Assembly: GCA_027625915.1 (NCBI GenBank)
Contig: JANTQA010000036.1
Coordinates: 3,777,501 to 3,841,500, forward strand
Source: Anaeramoeba flamelloides
Lineage: Eukaryota; Metamonada; Anaeramoebidae
Direction: 5' to 3'
Length of the DNA stretch: 64,000 bases
Part shown: positions 22,337-33,800 of the stretch, in pieces
Layout: every line of letters starts with the position of its first letter
How positions within the stretch are numbered: the stretch's first letter is position 1
Translations under genes and position numbers: made by a program
Notes under the pieces: model-generated
What the model was told of the DNA's origin: nothing
Seen by the model: the letters and a program-made list of their open reading frames with translations, nothing else
The model's database searches: none

Positions 22337-22944
22337 TAATTAAAATGAAAATCACCAATAAGTAATGATCCTATTTACTTCAAATTCAATAATCATTATG
22401 ATTTGAGAGGTATAACATTTTGTTTGAAAAAGATTTTATGTTAGCACATCAAAAAATTCTTATTTTTAATGATCAAAACATATCATACTTTACTGGAAAT
22501 TCTTTTTGGGATTTTTGCACCCCAAAATTAGCTATAATACTTTAATAAATAATTCATTCATTAGAAAAGAAATTTTAAATCACATAGGAAATTTGTTTTT
22601 TCGATTGATTACCATTTAATAACCATATATATTTAATTCTAAATATTTTAAAAATAAAAAAAATAAAAATTAAATTGTAAAAAAAAATCAAATTTAATTT
22701 CATTGTAAAATTTGGAAATTTTTCAACAAGAATTTTTTTTCAAATTTTAATGATTTGGCAATTAATTGAGTTTTACATTAATGATTGATTTTTTTTTAAT
22801 TTTTACTATTTTGTATTTCTGAAATTTTAAAATCTAGATATAAAATAAACAATATTATCGAATAAGAGACCATATTTAGAAAATTATTTTCCAAGATCAA
22901 GATTAATTTAGATTGAGAAATTCCAAAGTTTTCCAAATATATTA

Positions 22945-23145
22945 CAGTCAGTTCCACTTTTAAGACTAAAAAATTTCAGCTAATTTTAAGGCACAAAACA
23001 AAATCTCATATTTAAAACACATTTTTTGGGATTCTTTTTTTCACTTATCTTTTTAGGAGGATTTAAATTGCGTTCATTAATTTGAGATGTTTTTAGTGAA
23101 TTAAATTTCGTTGATAATTTGTGTTTCAAAAGGGGAACTGACTGA
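22945..23145. mobile_element. Palindromic MITE (TA-flanked), copy 3
   Basis: The left end is CAGTCAGTTCCACTTTTAAG after TA at 22943-22944. The right end reads GGGGAACTGACTG. This copy is more diverged than copies 2, 4 and 5. It interrupts the TIR element at 21262-23869: the element's matching sequence stops before it and resumes after it in the other copy's order. Confidence 0.75.
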
Positions 23146-24472
23146 ATCCAAATTTTTACTAATAACAAAAATTAAAAAAAATTTCTTGGTTTCTAAAATT
23201 ATTTTATTATCTTTGAATAATATTTAAAATATTATTTTTTAAGTTAAAGGATTATTACTTTATTGATTAAAAAAAAAATTATTGATTTAATTCCAATGTA
23301 ATAAGGAAAATGATTTTTGATTTTTTTTTCTATTTTTTATTTTTTCAAGTATTTTCTCTTTTTTATATTGAATTATTGGGAATTTTTTTTTATATTAAAC
23401 TTTTAATTTTTGCCCATAGAAAATAATTTCATTTTTATCTTGTTTTAATATTTATTGAAATTTTATCTGCAAAAAAATGAAAATTTCTTAGAAATATATT
23501 TTTTTATTTAATTTTTTAATCATAAAATTAGCAATTTTGTTTGATATTTTTTATTAATAAATAAATTTATTGGATTTGAATAACTATTAAAGTAATAAAA
23601 TTTCATCTTTAAATTAAAAAAAAATAAAAATAAAAATCTATTAAAAAAAATGTAAACATGAATAATTATAATTTTTTTTCCAAAAACAAAAAAAAAAATA
23701 CAAAAACATAACTACTTTATCTTTCTTTTCAATTGATTTTTTTATGATAATTAAAATCTGGATTAAGGACAAAAAAATATCTTAGTAAATGGATATTATT
23801 TTAAATCTATTATTTCAAATCTTTTATTTAATTCAGGATGAAATTTAGGAAAATCCGTGATGTTAAGGAATGTATTTTTAATCTACAAAATAACAAAAAC
23901 ATTTTTTTCTATAAAACAAAAATGAATCTTTTTAACATATTTGGATTCTTTCTTTTCAACACTTGAATGTATATGGTTTAATTTTGCTCAAAATATACTA
24001 TTCCTGAAAATTAACATTTTTTTTTTTTTTTTTTTTTGTTGGGGGGCGTTAATATTATTAAAAAAATTATTTATGAAACCCCTTTTTATAAAATATTTTT
24101 TTTAGAGATTCAATTTGTTTGAAAATAAAAGGAAACACTATTTCCATTTATATTTCGAAAAAAAATCGAATTAATAATCTTTTTCAATTACCAAATATTA
24201 TTGATTATAAAAAAATAATTTTATAAAGTGAGAAAAAACAATATTTTCTTTTATCAAAACTTTTACTCAAAAATATATTTTAATTTAATCAATAAAAACT
24301 CAATTCTTCTAGTTTTAATAATTTAAAAAATTATCTTTTCGAATACACTTGTCATAAATATTAAAATTATGAAAAAACCCGAATTGTTGGATTCTTTATA
24401 AGGAATATAAATCAAAAATGTAATAAAAATTTGGGTTTATGAAATTTTATTTTTTAAAAGGGAAATAACCAT

Positions 24473-24540
24473 TAAGGGAAAAGGTGAAATGAAAAAAAGT
24501 TTAAAATGGTTTTTAATTTGGAACCTTCAAATAAAAAACC
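24473..24540. repeat. Partial relative of the 3246-4230 TIR element end
   Basis: The block reads GGGAAAAGGTGAAATG, then AAATGGTTTTTAATTTGGAA and CC. It matches the left end of the 3246 element (GTGAAACATGG, GCTTTTAATTGGGAACC). The match fades soon after, so only an end is recognisable. Confidence 0.4.
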
Positions 24541-24914
24541 AAAAAATAAAAATATAATCAATAAAATGTGGAAAAAAAATAATTTGAAAAAAATAATTAT
24601 TTAAATTATTTCCAATTGAATCAACAAAAATAAATTTAAAGAACCTTGCTTATCAAAATATGTAAGAGGAGTTTTTTAGATCTCAAAAATATAGAAATTT
24701 TTTCAGCATATTTTTCAGTATATAAACTATTTTCAAGTCAAAGGGTTCCTAGTTGTAGTGGGTGAATTACATATGTTCAAAGTATTTGAATAGATATTCA
24801 ATTAAAAAAAAAAAAAATATTTTTCTCAATTCCAAAATAGAAATATTTTTTTCACATTTTTAACTTTTAATTTGTTTAATTTCTTCTTCTAATTCATACG
24901 AAAATTTATTTCTA

Positions 24915-25111
24915 CAGTCAGTTTCACTTTTAAGGCACAAACTTTCAACGAAATTTAAGGAACAATAAAAATCCCAAATTAAAGCACAAAATTCAAATTC
25001 TAGTAAAAATAAATTGTAAAAAAATAAATTCCAAATTATGTGCTTTAATTTGAGATTTTTTTGTACCTTAAATTTCGTTGAAAGTTTGTGCATTAAAAGT
25101 GAAACTGACTG
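24915..25111. mobile_element. Palindromic MITE (TA-flanked), copy 4
   Basis: It begins CAGTCAGTTTCACTTTTAAG after TA (24913-24914) and ends AGTGAAACTGACTG before TA (25112-25113). It is close in sequence to copies 2 and 5, so these three are the youngest of the family in the window. An antisense ORF across it is a by-product of the repeat. Confidence 0.8.
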
Positions 25112-26047
25112 TATTACACGATCGATAGTCATTTGATAAAATGGATGTTATTTTGGGGTTAATTGATCAAGTAAAAATGATGATAGAGAAATCATTTTGG
25201 TTTAGAATGGTATTTTATTTGGGTCTTCAATTGTGATATTTGAATAATAAATGTGATAAATTTTCAGTTATTTTTCATTTCATTTTTCAATTAGAGTTCA
25301 CAAATACTAACACACTTGATTTGGGGACTTGATTTCTAAATTAAAAGTATGGGATATGAAGTGAAAATTGTTTCCTATTTATTATTCAAATACCAGTAGA
25401 AGTTGAAAATGAACATTTTTGTTTTCCCCAAGAATGTTCATAAGAAATTGAGTTTTTTTCTATTTTTCAAGAAAATCAATTGATTTATTAGTTTTATTCC
25501 AGGTGTATATTAATTATTCTTTGGTGTCTATTATTCTATTTATTTCTTATTTGATCTTCTAACGTAATTTATAAAAAAAATTTGATTTTTGAAAAAACAA
25601 TTGGGACCCTTTTGACTGAAAAAAAGTTTAGTATTGAAAAAAAAAATACACCTTCAGAAAAAAATTCAGTATAAGATTTTTAATTATCAATATTAGGGAA
25701 AGTATTATGTAATTGTTGTATAATTTCTTTTATTGTGGAATAAAACTTTAAATCTTATAACCCGCCAACTTATTAATATGATGATTAATTAAATTAAACT
25801 TGTCCAAAGCACTTTTCAATCAATCAAAAAACAAGAATACAAAATATCATTTTCCAACTCTAGTAAAACTCTATAAAACCTGATTGTTTTTTAAAATCAG
25901 TTGTTCAACTTAGGTTATACACCAATTAAATGAGTACTCTATAGAGACCTTCCTTCAATGAACTTTGTGTCGGTTTATTACTTTGTTCATAATAATTTGT
26001 TTAGTTATATATGGGATTTGAAGTTAAAGATATAATTGTTAATAGTA

Positions 26048-26243
26048 CAGTCAGTTCCACTTTTAAGGCACAAACTTTCAACGAAATTTAAGATACAATA
26101 AAAATCCCAAATTAAGGCACAAAATTTAGATTCTAGTAAAATGAATTGTAAAAAAAAAAATTACAAAATTTGTGCCTTAATTTGAGATTTTTTTGTACCT
26201 TCAATTTAGTTGAAAGTTTGTGCCTTAAAAGAGGAACTGACTG
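26048..26243. mobile_element. Palindromic MITE (TA-flanked), copy 5
   Basis: It begins CAGTCAGTTCCACTTTTAAG after TA (26046-26047) and ends GAGGAACTGACTG before TA. The hairpin architecture matches the other copies, with an A-rich centre around 26150. Confidence 0.8.
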
Positions 26244-26355
26244 TATGATAATTGTTATTTTATTGCATAAAAGTGAGCGAGTGAACACTTTCATATCAGA
26301 TATTTTTTTCTATATTTTTGAACAACCAAAGAAAAACTCCAACTTTTAGATATTA

Positions 26356-26540
26356 CTGTTGGGGGGGTGAAACGTGGGGAAAAAAAGTTGACATTCTTAT
26401 TAATGGAGAACCTCACTAGAAAATTTAAAGTAAGATCAAATAAAAAAGGCTAAAAAAATGATGAAAAACAAAATGGTGCATTCAACAAAATGACAGTTTT
26501 TATAATTCTATCTTTTGGTAAAAGACTTTTTCTTTGATTA
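26356..26540. repeat. Partial relative of the 3246-4230 TIR element
   Basis: After TTA at 26353-26355 the sequence starts CTGTTGGGGGGGTGAAACGT. It then follows the left part of the 3246 element: AATGGAGAACC, TAAAGTAAGATCAA, GCATTCAACAAAATGACAGT, TTCTATCTTTTGGT. The TTA at the border repeats the flank seen at 3243-3245. The right end was not found. Confidence 0.5.
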
Positions 26541-28705
26541 TTCTATTACCATTATAATCTTAGTATCATAATTAAAAAAAAAATATCAAAGTTCAATTAG
26601 TAAGATTAATTAAATTTCTAGAAATGTTCATTTCTTATTGATTATCCAAAGATAGTTGGGGTCTTTATTACAAAAAAATATTAAAATATTCTGCAACTTG
26701 AATTAAAAATTTTCAGTTGTTAATTGGAAAATAGCAGTATTAAATAATTATTTAAAAAATTGAATATTTTTGAGATCTCTCAAACAAATCAATCAATTGT
26801 TGATAATAAAGGAGAAATAAATTGATCTTGTTGGTTCTATTTGAAAGAATTTTATGAAAGATTTTTTTCACTTTATTTTTTTTCTTCATTTAATGAATTT
26901 GGCTTTTTTTTTTCAGTTTCTTTTTAAGGTTACATATAAAAAAGTGTGTTAATCATTTTTTACCAAATGACGTTTATAAAAATTTATTATTATATCTGAA
27001 AAATCAGTGTTTTTTTTTGTCAAATTTCAAGTCATATTGATCAAATCAAAAGTTTTCAATACGTTTTATTCTATATTTTTTTCAATATAAATGCTTAAAT
27101 AGTAAATCTATATCATTTTTTTATTTTTATTTCTTATCTTTATGGTTTTATTTTTATTTAGAAGATCCAATATAATTTTAAAAAAAAAAATTTGATAATT
27201 TAAAATAAGCATTAAAACAATTGATGATCTAAAATTTCTTCGAAAAAGGTTTTTAGAATTAAAATATCTTATTGTCAACCATTTTACAATTCAAGCAATA
27301 TTTTAAGAAATTATATAAATTAAAATATTGATATAAAAAGAAAAATGTTGTGACATTTTATATTTTTTTAGAAAATTTATTGTTTTTTATAGTATTTCTT
27401 TAATGAAGATCGACTCAAATAGTTTTATTAGTTTTTCTCTTATAACTATTTAATCCTATATTTGTTGATTAATTTTAAACATTTTAATGGTTTATTTATT
27501 ACCTTTTACTGGATATATTTGAGATAAATAAAATTTTTATTATTGAAAATTATATATACTTCCAGCTATTGGATTGGCTAATTTCAAAAATAAACGATCT
27601 AGATTTTAAATCCTTGAAAAAAATCATTATCAAAAAAAAAAAAACATACAAATAGATAGAAAATATTTACCCTTAAAAATCCCAAGAACAAAATTGTAAT
27701 TTAGATGGTTAGAATTTTTTTTTGAAGTTTATTTTCTTGGATACATTAAAATTATTAAAAAAAACTCTCTTCTTAAATTTTTTAAGAATTTTTTTAATTT
27801 TTTCTTTTTCATTATTTTGTATAAATAATAATTTTTTGTGACATATTTTGTAGTCTATTTGAAAAATTCTAAAGATTTTTGTGTTAAATAAATGCTCACA
27901 AAAAAAGAAAAGAAAAGAAAAAACTAATTAGAATTTCAACATTGAGAAATATGAAAAAGATACAAAAATTTTTATAACCAACCCAATTTTTGATAATTTA
28001 TTTACATTTTCTTCTTTTTAAGGTTTTCATTTTTCCTTTTATCTGTATGGAATTTGGTGACTTTGAATAAATAATTTTGTTTCAATTTACGAAAGACTCA
28101 GATAGTCTTTTTTTTTTTTTTTTTTTTTTCATTTCTGAAAAAGTAGACCTTAAATCAAAATAATAAATTATAAACAATTTTGCAAAAAAATATTAAAAAA
28201 GAAAAAAATTCATTTAAAATGATTGTATATTTAAAGAGTACAATTATTTATTCAATTTAAAATTACATTAAATAAGTTCAAATCCATTTATTCTTAAAAA
28301 ACCCTATGAATGGAATTTGATCTGTCTTAGGGGAAATTTTTTTGGGAAGAATCCCAATAAAGAATAATAAAAATAAAAAAAAAAATAGTAAAAAGGATAA
28401 ATAATAAAAAACACCATTATTATCATTAGATAATATTTAATTGTCACCTTATTGCACAAATTGTCAAAAAAAAAACTATTTATAGAACAATTTGGATTTG
28501 TTTGTATACAAAAAAATATAATATTCTGGATATAAAATCTTGAATCGCCAATATTTTTATGAATTGAATATTCTATCAGGCTCTTCATAAAAAAATATTT
28601 TTTGGATCTTGTAAATTAAATTCGAAATTTCATTTGTAAACAAAATCCAAACAACTTTGCATAAAAGAATTTGGTACATTAACAGATTTCTGCTCTTCAA
28701 TGGTC

Positions 28706-31700
28706 CTAATTTTTTGAAGACTTCCCAAAGGATGAAGAAGTCTCAACATTGGATGTTTCTGCTGTTGACACTGTTGACGATGATGTTGATGATATTGACG
28801 AGGATGATGAAGAATTGGACGAATCTGTTTCGTTCAGATCTGAAGCATTTGACATATCAGAAACCTCGATATCCGAGTGTACTCTGTCTTCGTCGTTTAC
28901 CACACCTTGGTTTTGCATTTCAATGTCTGATCGCGAAGATTCTGTGGACGAAAAAGAAGAACCTGAAGAAGACGAAGATAAGATGTATAAATTTTCGTTT
29001 GGCATTTTGGCTGTGAAGAACTCTGTCTTGCCGTCCCACAATCGCTGATATTTGACTTGTAGATAGTAACGATAGACAAAAAATGAAATGATGCAAATGA
29101 CGATCACCAGCGATAGAATGATATAGGCGATCATATTGCCCGTTGACATTTCGCTTGAAGTATCACTCTTGGCATTGTCTGTTTGTACTTTGTTAATTGT
29201 GATTTGAAAAGTGGAAGAGGCCCTGATCGAAACACAGCTATCTGAGGCGTATACTTTGATTGTGTATTTGACATCTTTGTTTGGGGTGTTGCCAAGGAAT
29301 CTTCTATTTTTTGATTGGAATGTCAGCCATGAGGGACATTTCTCATTTTTCGGTTCAAGACATTCGATGGAATAAGTGTATTGTTCGTTTTCGCCGTCAA
29401 GATCGCCAAAGGCATCGAGGGCAAAGGTGTAATTGAAAAGCAAATTGCCGTTCATTTCTTGATCAACGATCCCCTTGTCTTCATAAATGGGGTTATTCAC
29501 AAGGTTAATCCGGAAATCCTGGGAAACAGAGGATGTACATTTGTCGACCGCAGTTACCATAACCGTTTGTGTCTGTGTACACCCCGACGCAATACCTGTG
29601 AACTTGCGCTTACTGGAATCAAATTCCAACCAATCGGGCAAGGGATCTCCGTTGCCCAAAGTCGCTACGTAATCTAAACTGCCACCATTGGGATCGATGA
29701 AGCTTTCGTTGTGGAATTGATAGCTATTATAGGCATTCACGAAAAACGTTTGATCAACCAAAGTCTGATTGGTCTCGGGTGGCTCATCCAAGATTGTTAG
29801 TGTCCAGTTGCCCGAACCATATTCCGTACAGGGGTCAACGCCATAGACAACAATGACAAAGGGATCGCCACAATTCGATGCGTTTCCATAAAACCTTCCC
29901 GTTTTGGCGTTAAAACTCAACCAGCTTGGCCATTCTCTTGTATCAGATGGATCCAATTCGGCCTTGAGCGTAATATCTTGGCCGTCAGGATCAGAAAAGC
30001 TATCTTCTGGGATTGTGTAATCAATAACTTCAAAAACGTTGATTGAGAAATCTGTGAAAGATTTTTCTCTGATGGGCTTTCGGTTCTGAAGTTCCAGATA
30101 AAATGAGCTCGATGCGTTGTAGCACCCGTCATCAGCTGTTACAATTATTTCATACAGGAAATTACAGAGATCATTTTCAGTTCTGCCTGAGAATGTTCGG
30201 TTGTTCGAATATAAATCTAACCAAGCAGGTAATTTGGTAGATCCCTTCATATGCGCGGTGTAAGTTAATTCTGTTCCATCTTCGTTTGTGAAAGTTTCAG
30301 GATCAAAAGTATATTCAAAGGGGATCGTAATGATGGCAGTTTTTCTCTCGAATTCTTTATTCACAACTGGTGCCGGATTATCAATCGCCAGTTGGAAAAG
30401 ATCTGAAGCATCACTACAATGATCTGAGGCTGTAACCTTGATGTCAAGAACTTCCCCACAATTATCTACAAGGGATCGGCCACTGAAGGTTCGGTTGCTT
30501 GGAAAGAAATCTACCCATCCAGGCAATGGGGAGCCATCAGCTAAAGTCGCTGAATAGACTATATCAACATTTTCAGGATCATTAAAGCTATCTGTGTCAA
30601 ATTGAAATTGGAATTGATTATGAACATGATATGCATGATTGTCTAGGGTTATGTCATGGGTTATTGGATCATTTTTGATCACCAGCTTGAAAATATCTGA
30701 AGCATCACTACAATGATCTGAGGCTGTAACCTTGATGTCAATAGATTCCCCACAATTGTCTACGAGTGTTGATCCACTGAAAGTTCGATTGCTTGGAAAG
30801 AAATCTACCCATCCAGGCAATGGGGAGCCATCAGCTAACGTGGCTGAATAAGCTAATTCAACATTTTCAGGATCATTAAAGCTATTTGTGTCAAATTGAA
30901 ATTGAAATTGATTATGAACATCGAATTCACGATCATCTAGGTTTTGGTTATGCGTTATTGGATCATTTTTGATCACCAGTTTGAAAACATCTGAAGCATC
31001 ACTACAATGATCTGAGGCTGTAACCTTGATGTCAATAGATTCCCCACAATTGTCTACGAGTGTTGATCCACTGAAGGTTCGATTGCTTGGAAAGAAATCT
31101 ACCCATCCAGGCAATGGGGAGCCATCAGCTAAAGTCGCTGAATAGACTATATCAACATTTTCAGGATCATTAAAGCTATTTGTGTCAAATTGAAATTGAA
31201 ATTGATTATGAACATCGAATTCACGATCGCCAAGAGCTTGGTCATGGGTTATTGGATCATTTTTGATCACCAGCTTGAAAATATCTGAAGCATCACTACA
31301 ATGATCTGAGGCTGTAACCTTGATGTCAATAGATTCCCCACAATTGTCTACGAGTGTTGATCCACTGAAGGTTCGATTGCTTGGAAAGAAATCTACCCAT
31401 CCGGGTAATGGGGACCCATCAGCTAACGTGGCTGAATAAGCTAATTCAACATTTTCAGGATCGTGAAAGCTATTTGTGTCAAATTGGAATTGGAATTGAT
31501 TCGGGACATGAAATTCACGATCGTCGAGTGGTTGATTTAATGTGATATCTTCATTCGTTGAGGTAAGTCTAAAAGTACTTGAAGCATCCGAACACGGTTC
31601 TTCTGCTAGTACCTCTAAATCCCAATATTCGCCACAATCAGAATCAGCAGGGACATTGCCACCAATGGTCCTGTTGTCTGAAAAGATTTGTAACCAACTT

Positions 31701-33800
31701 GGGGCCTGGGATCCATCATCTAAGGTTAGTGTATAAGTCAATTCCACGTTCTCGGGATCATTAAAGCAATTTTCATCAAATTGATATTCGAAATAACTGT
31801 TTATTGGGCTGTTTTGGTTTGTTAAAGCAACATCAGTCCAAATATCTTGATTGGTAATAGTAATACGAAAGGTGTCTGAAATTGAATGACATCGATCACT
31901 TGCAGTTATTTTGATATTGAAATCTTCGTTATGACAAATATCGTTATCAGGAATGCCATTGAATGTCAGATTGTGTGAATGGAAATTTAGCCAATCGGGC
32001 TTTGGTGAGCCATCATTTAGGGTAACTTCATAATCCAATTCAGCATTTTCTGGATCCTCAAAGCTATTTGCATCAAATTGGTATTGAAACCAAGTGTTTA
32101 CGGTGAAGTCTTGGTCTTCTAAAAGGTTGTTTTTAATAACTTCTTGATTTTCAACAGTTATAGTAAAGCCATCTTCCAAAAAACTACAATGATCACTGGC
32201 CTTGACTGTTATTTGCAAGGTATTGGCACACTGATCAGGCACACTAAGAGAAGAAAAAGTAAGCGTTGTTGGTTCAAACTCTAGCCATTCGGGCAAATCA
32301 TTTCCATCTGATAGTTTGCTTGTATATGTGATTTCTTGGTTATCAGGATCATTAAAGCAATCTTGATCAAATTGGTAACTCCAGCCTGATTCTAAAGCGT
32401 GAACAGTTTGATCTTGCAAACTTGCTGCCCCTGTTACAATTGGATCATCTGTGACTTGGATTTGGAAAGTTTTTGAATCTGTCATCTCACAAGATTTGCT
32501 TGTGGTCACGATAAAGTCGAAAGTTTGGGTGTTACATTGACTTAATTCTGTTGGTGTCCTTCCTGTAATCTGCGTGCTGCTGGGCGTACTATGAGTGATC
32601 CAACCAGGCAAATCAGAGCCATTGGCGAGTTTAACTTGGTATGTCAGCCCGATAGATTCAGGGTCATTAAATGAAAAATCATAATTAAAGTCCTCATCAA
32701 TTTGCCTAGATATGTCATACAGGCCGCTGATATAAGATGGATATTTCAGATTATATTTGACACCATAAATGTCTTCAGCGTGCTCCCAGACACACACATA
32801 AGTAACATCGTGTACATCCAAACTTTGCGAATCGACAGCTGTATTATAAAGTGGATTCCAATCATTAACCACTTGATTGTTATACTGATCGATAATAAAG
32901 TTAGATACCCTCGTATTTAGATCACTTGTATAGGAAACAACAAGTACATTGTCTCTCGCTTTGCCGATCGCAGGGTAGCCATTTTCACTATTGTATTCAA
33001 CCTGCGATGTGTTTTGAACACTCGATTGATCATAAAACGATGTTTTGATCACTGAACTCCCAGAAGCTTCGGTATACACTAAAATCATATTGCCATTGGG
33101 CAAGGCAGCAACACCAGGATTGTAGGCCTCATAATACCTTATTTTACCATAATTTGTGATCAAGGAACCATCATTTTTCGAATATTTGGCTCCATAAATG
33201 TCATTATCATGATTGTCCAACACTAAAAAGGACTGTTGATCAATCGACACATCAACAGCAGGGCGCGAATAGTAATTGACATCACCGTTTTTGATAAGAA
33301 ACTCATGTGAATTCATCGTTCCATCTGAATAAACAAACCTTCCTTTCAAATAAGATTCGGCCCGAGTGAAAACAACAACAGCAGTCCCATCATCGAACAT
33401 CGCAATTTCTGATTTTTTAGAGACACCATTATTTTCCGAAATTGCAAATTGACTTGTTGATGGATCTCCGTTCGCATGCATAATTCTTCCATGGATCTCG
33501 TTGTCGCTATCACTTCTCCATGTAACAAGGAATTTCCCATCAGGAAAATGCTTCACCCTTGGGTATACCTGATCGTCATATTCTGCAGTGTTTATTTGAA
33601 AACGGTCTTTTTGGCGATTCCAATTTGAATCCATAATGTTTGCGGCAATCCCATACCCACTGCCATCAATAGTTTGGTCCTCATAGACTATAACAATCGT
33701 GCCATCAATGGATGAAATCGACACATCGGGTAGACGTTGTCGATATAACAAGTATTCAATTCTTGATGGTGCAGTTTCATAAGTGGGTTCGCAATCATTC
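28706..33800 (-). CDS. Single-pass membrane protein with cadherin-like repeats
   Basis: Probably a cell-surface adhesion or recognition protein. Residue numbers here count from a non-ATG codon at 33751. The first about 330 residues contain repeated short beta-type units (IVIVYED, FLVTWRSDSDNEIHGRI, MILVYTEAS, YVCVWEHAEDIYGVKY), as in a propeller. About twelve repeats of roughly 98 residues follow, with the dystroglycan-type cadherin-like pattern: QFDTNSFNDPEN, LADGSPLPGWVDF, RTFSG, IKVTASDHC. Most repeats hold two Cys that could form a disulfide. A hydrophobic segment (about 1537-1559, AYIILSLVIVICIISFFVY) precedes a 122-residue Ser/Asp-rich tail. The reading frame continues upstream of 33751 to a possible AG acceptor at 33802-33801, without an in-frame ATG, so a first exon with signal peptide must lie further upstream. 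I could not find it. GC content is well above the flanks. Confidence 0.88.
30370..31545. repeat. Four near-identical 294-bp tandem units in coding DNA
   Basis: Repeats 5 to 8 of the cadherin-like protein are almost identical in DNA as well as in protein, with a period of exactly 294 bp. For example, the GTTATTGGATCATTT word recurs at 294-bp steps (ends near 30666, 30960 and 31254). Differences concentrate in the segment before DREFDVHNQ and in the NVELAYS/NVDIVYS variants. The other eight repeats are strongly diverged. Confidence 0.9.

Larger units (their letters stand above)
21262..23869 (-). mobile_element. About 1.5-kb TIR element, copy A, with insertions
   Basis: The left end CCCCTTAGAACCCCAAAAAA (21262) and right end ATCCGTGATGTTAAGGA (to about 23869) correspond, in reverse orientation, to the ends of the copy at 44110-45609. 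Interior similarity is extensive. Shared landmarks include ATTGTGATTTTATTATTTTT, CATACTTTACTGGAAATT, GCACCCCAAAATT, AAATCTAGATATAAAATAAA, AAAGTAATAAAATTTC and ATCTGGATTAA. Compared with copy B this copy has about 0.9 kb extra at roughly 21545-22440 (including one MITE) and a second MITE at 22945-23145. Subtracting these gives close to 1.5 kb, the length of copy B. No transposase is visible. Strand is given relative to copy B. Confidence 0.75.
23870..28705. other. AT-rich repeat-laden intergenic stretch, no gene recognised
   Basis: This region holds two palindromic MITEs and two partial relatives of the 3246-4230 element, listed separately. A run of 21 T followed by GTTGGGGGG lies at 24017-24045, and a comparable T-run lies near 28110-28129. 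No coding region is supported. Confidence 0.5.

Noticed and set aside
24860-25132. 90-codon minus-strand ORF
   Set aside because: It is mostly the two arms of a palindromic MITE read through; a by-product of the repeat.
28657-29048. Plus-strand ORFs (99 and 119 codons) with acidic repeats
   Set aside because: They are shadows of the Ser-rich cytoplasmic tail of the cadherin-like gene on the minus strand.
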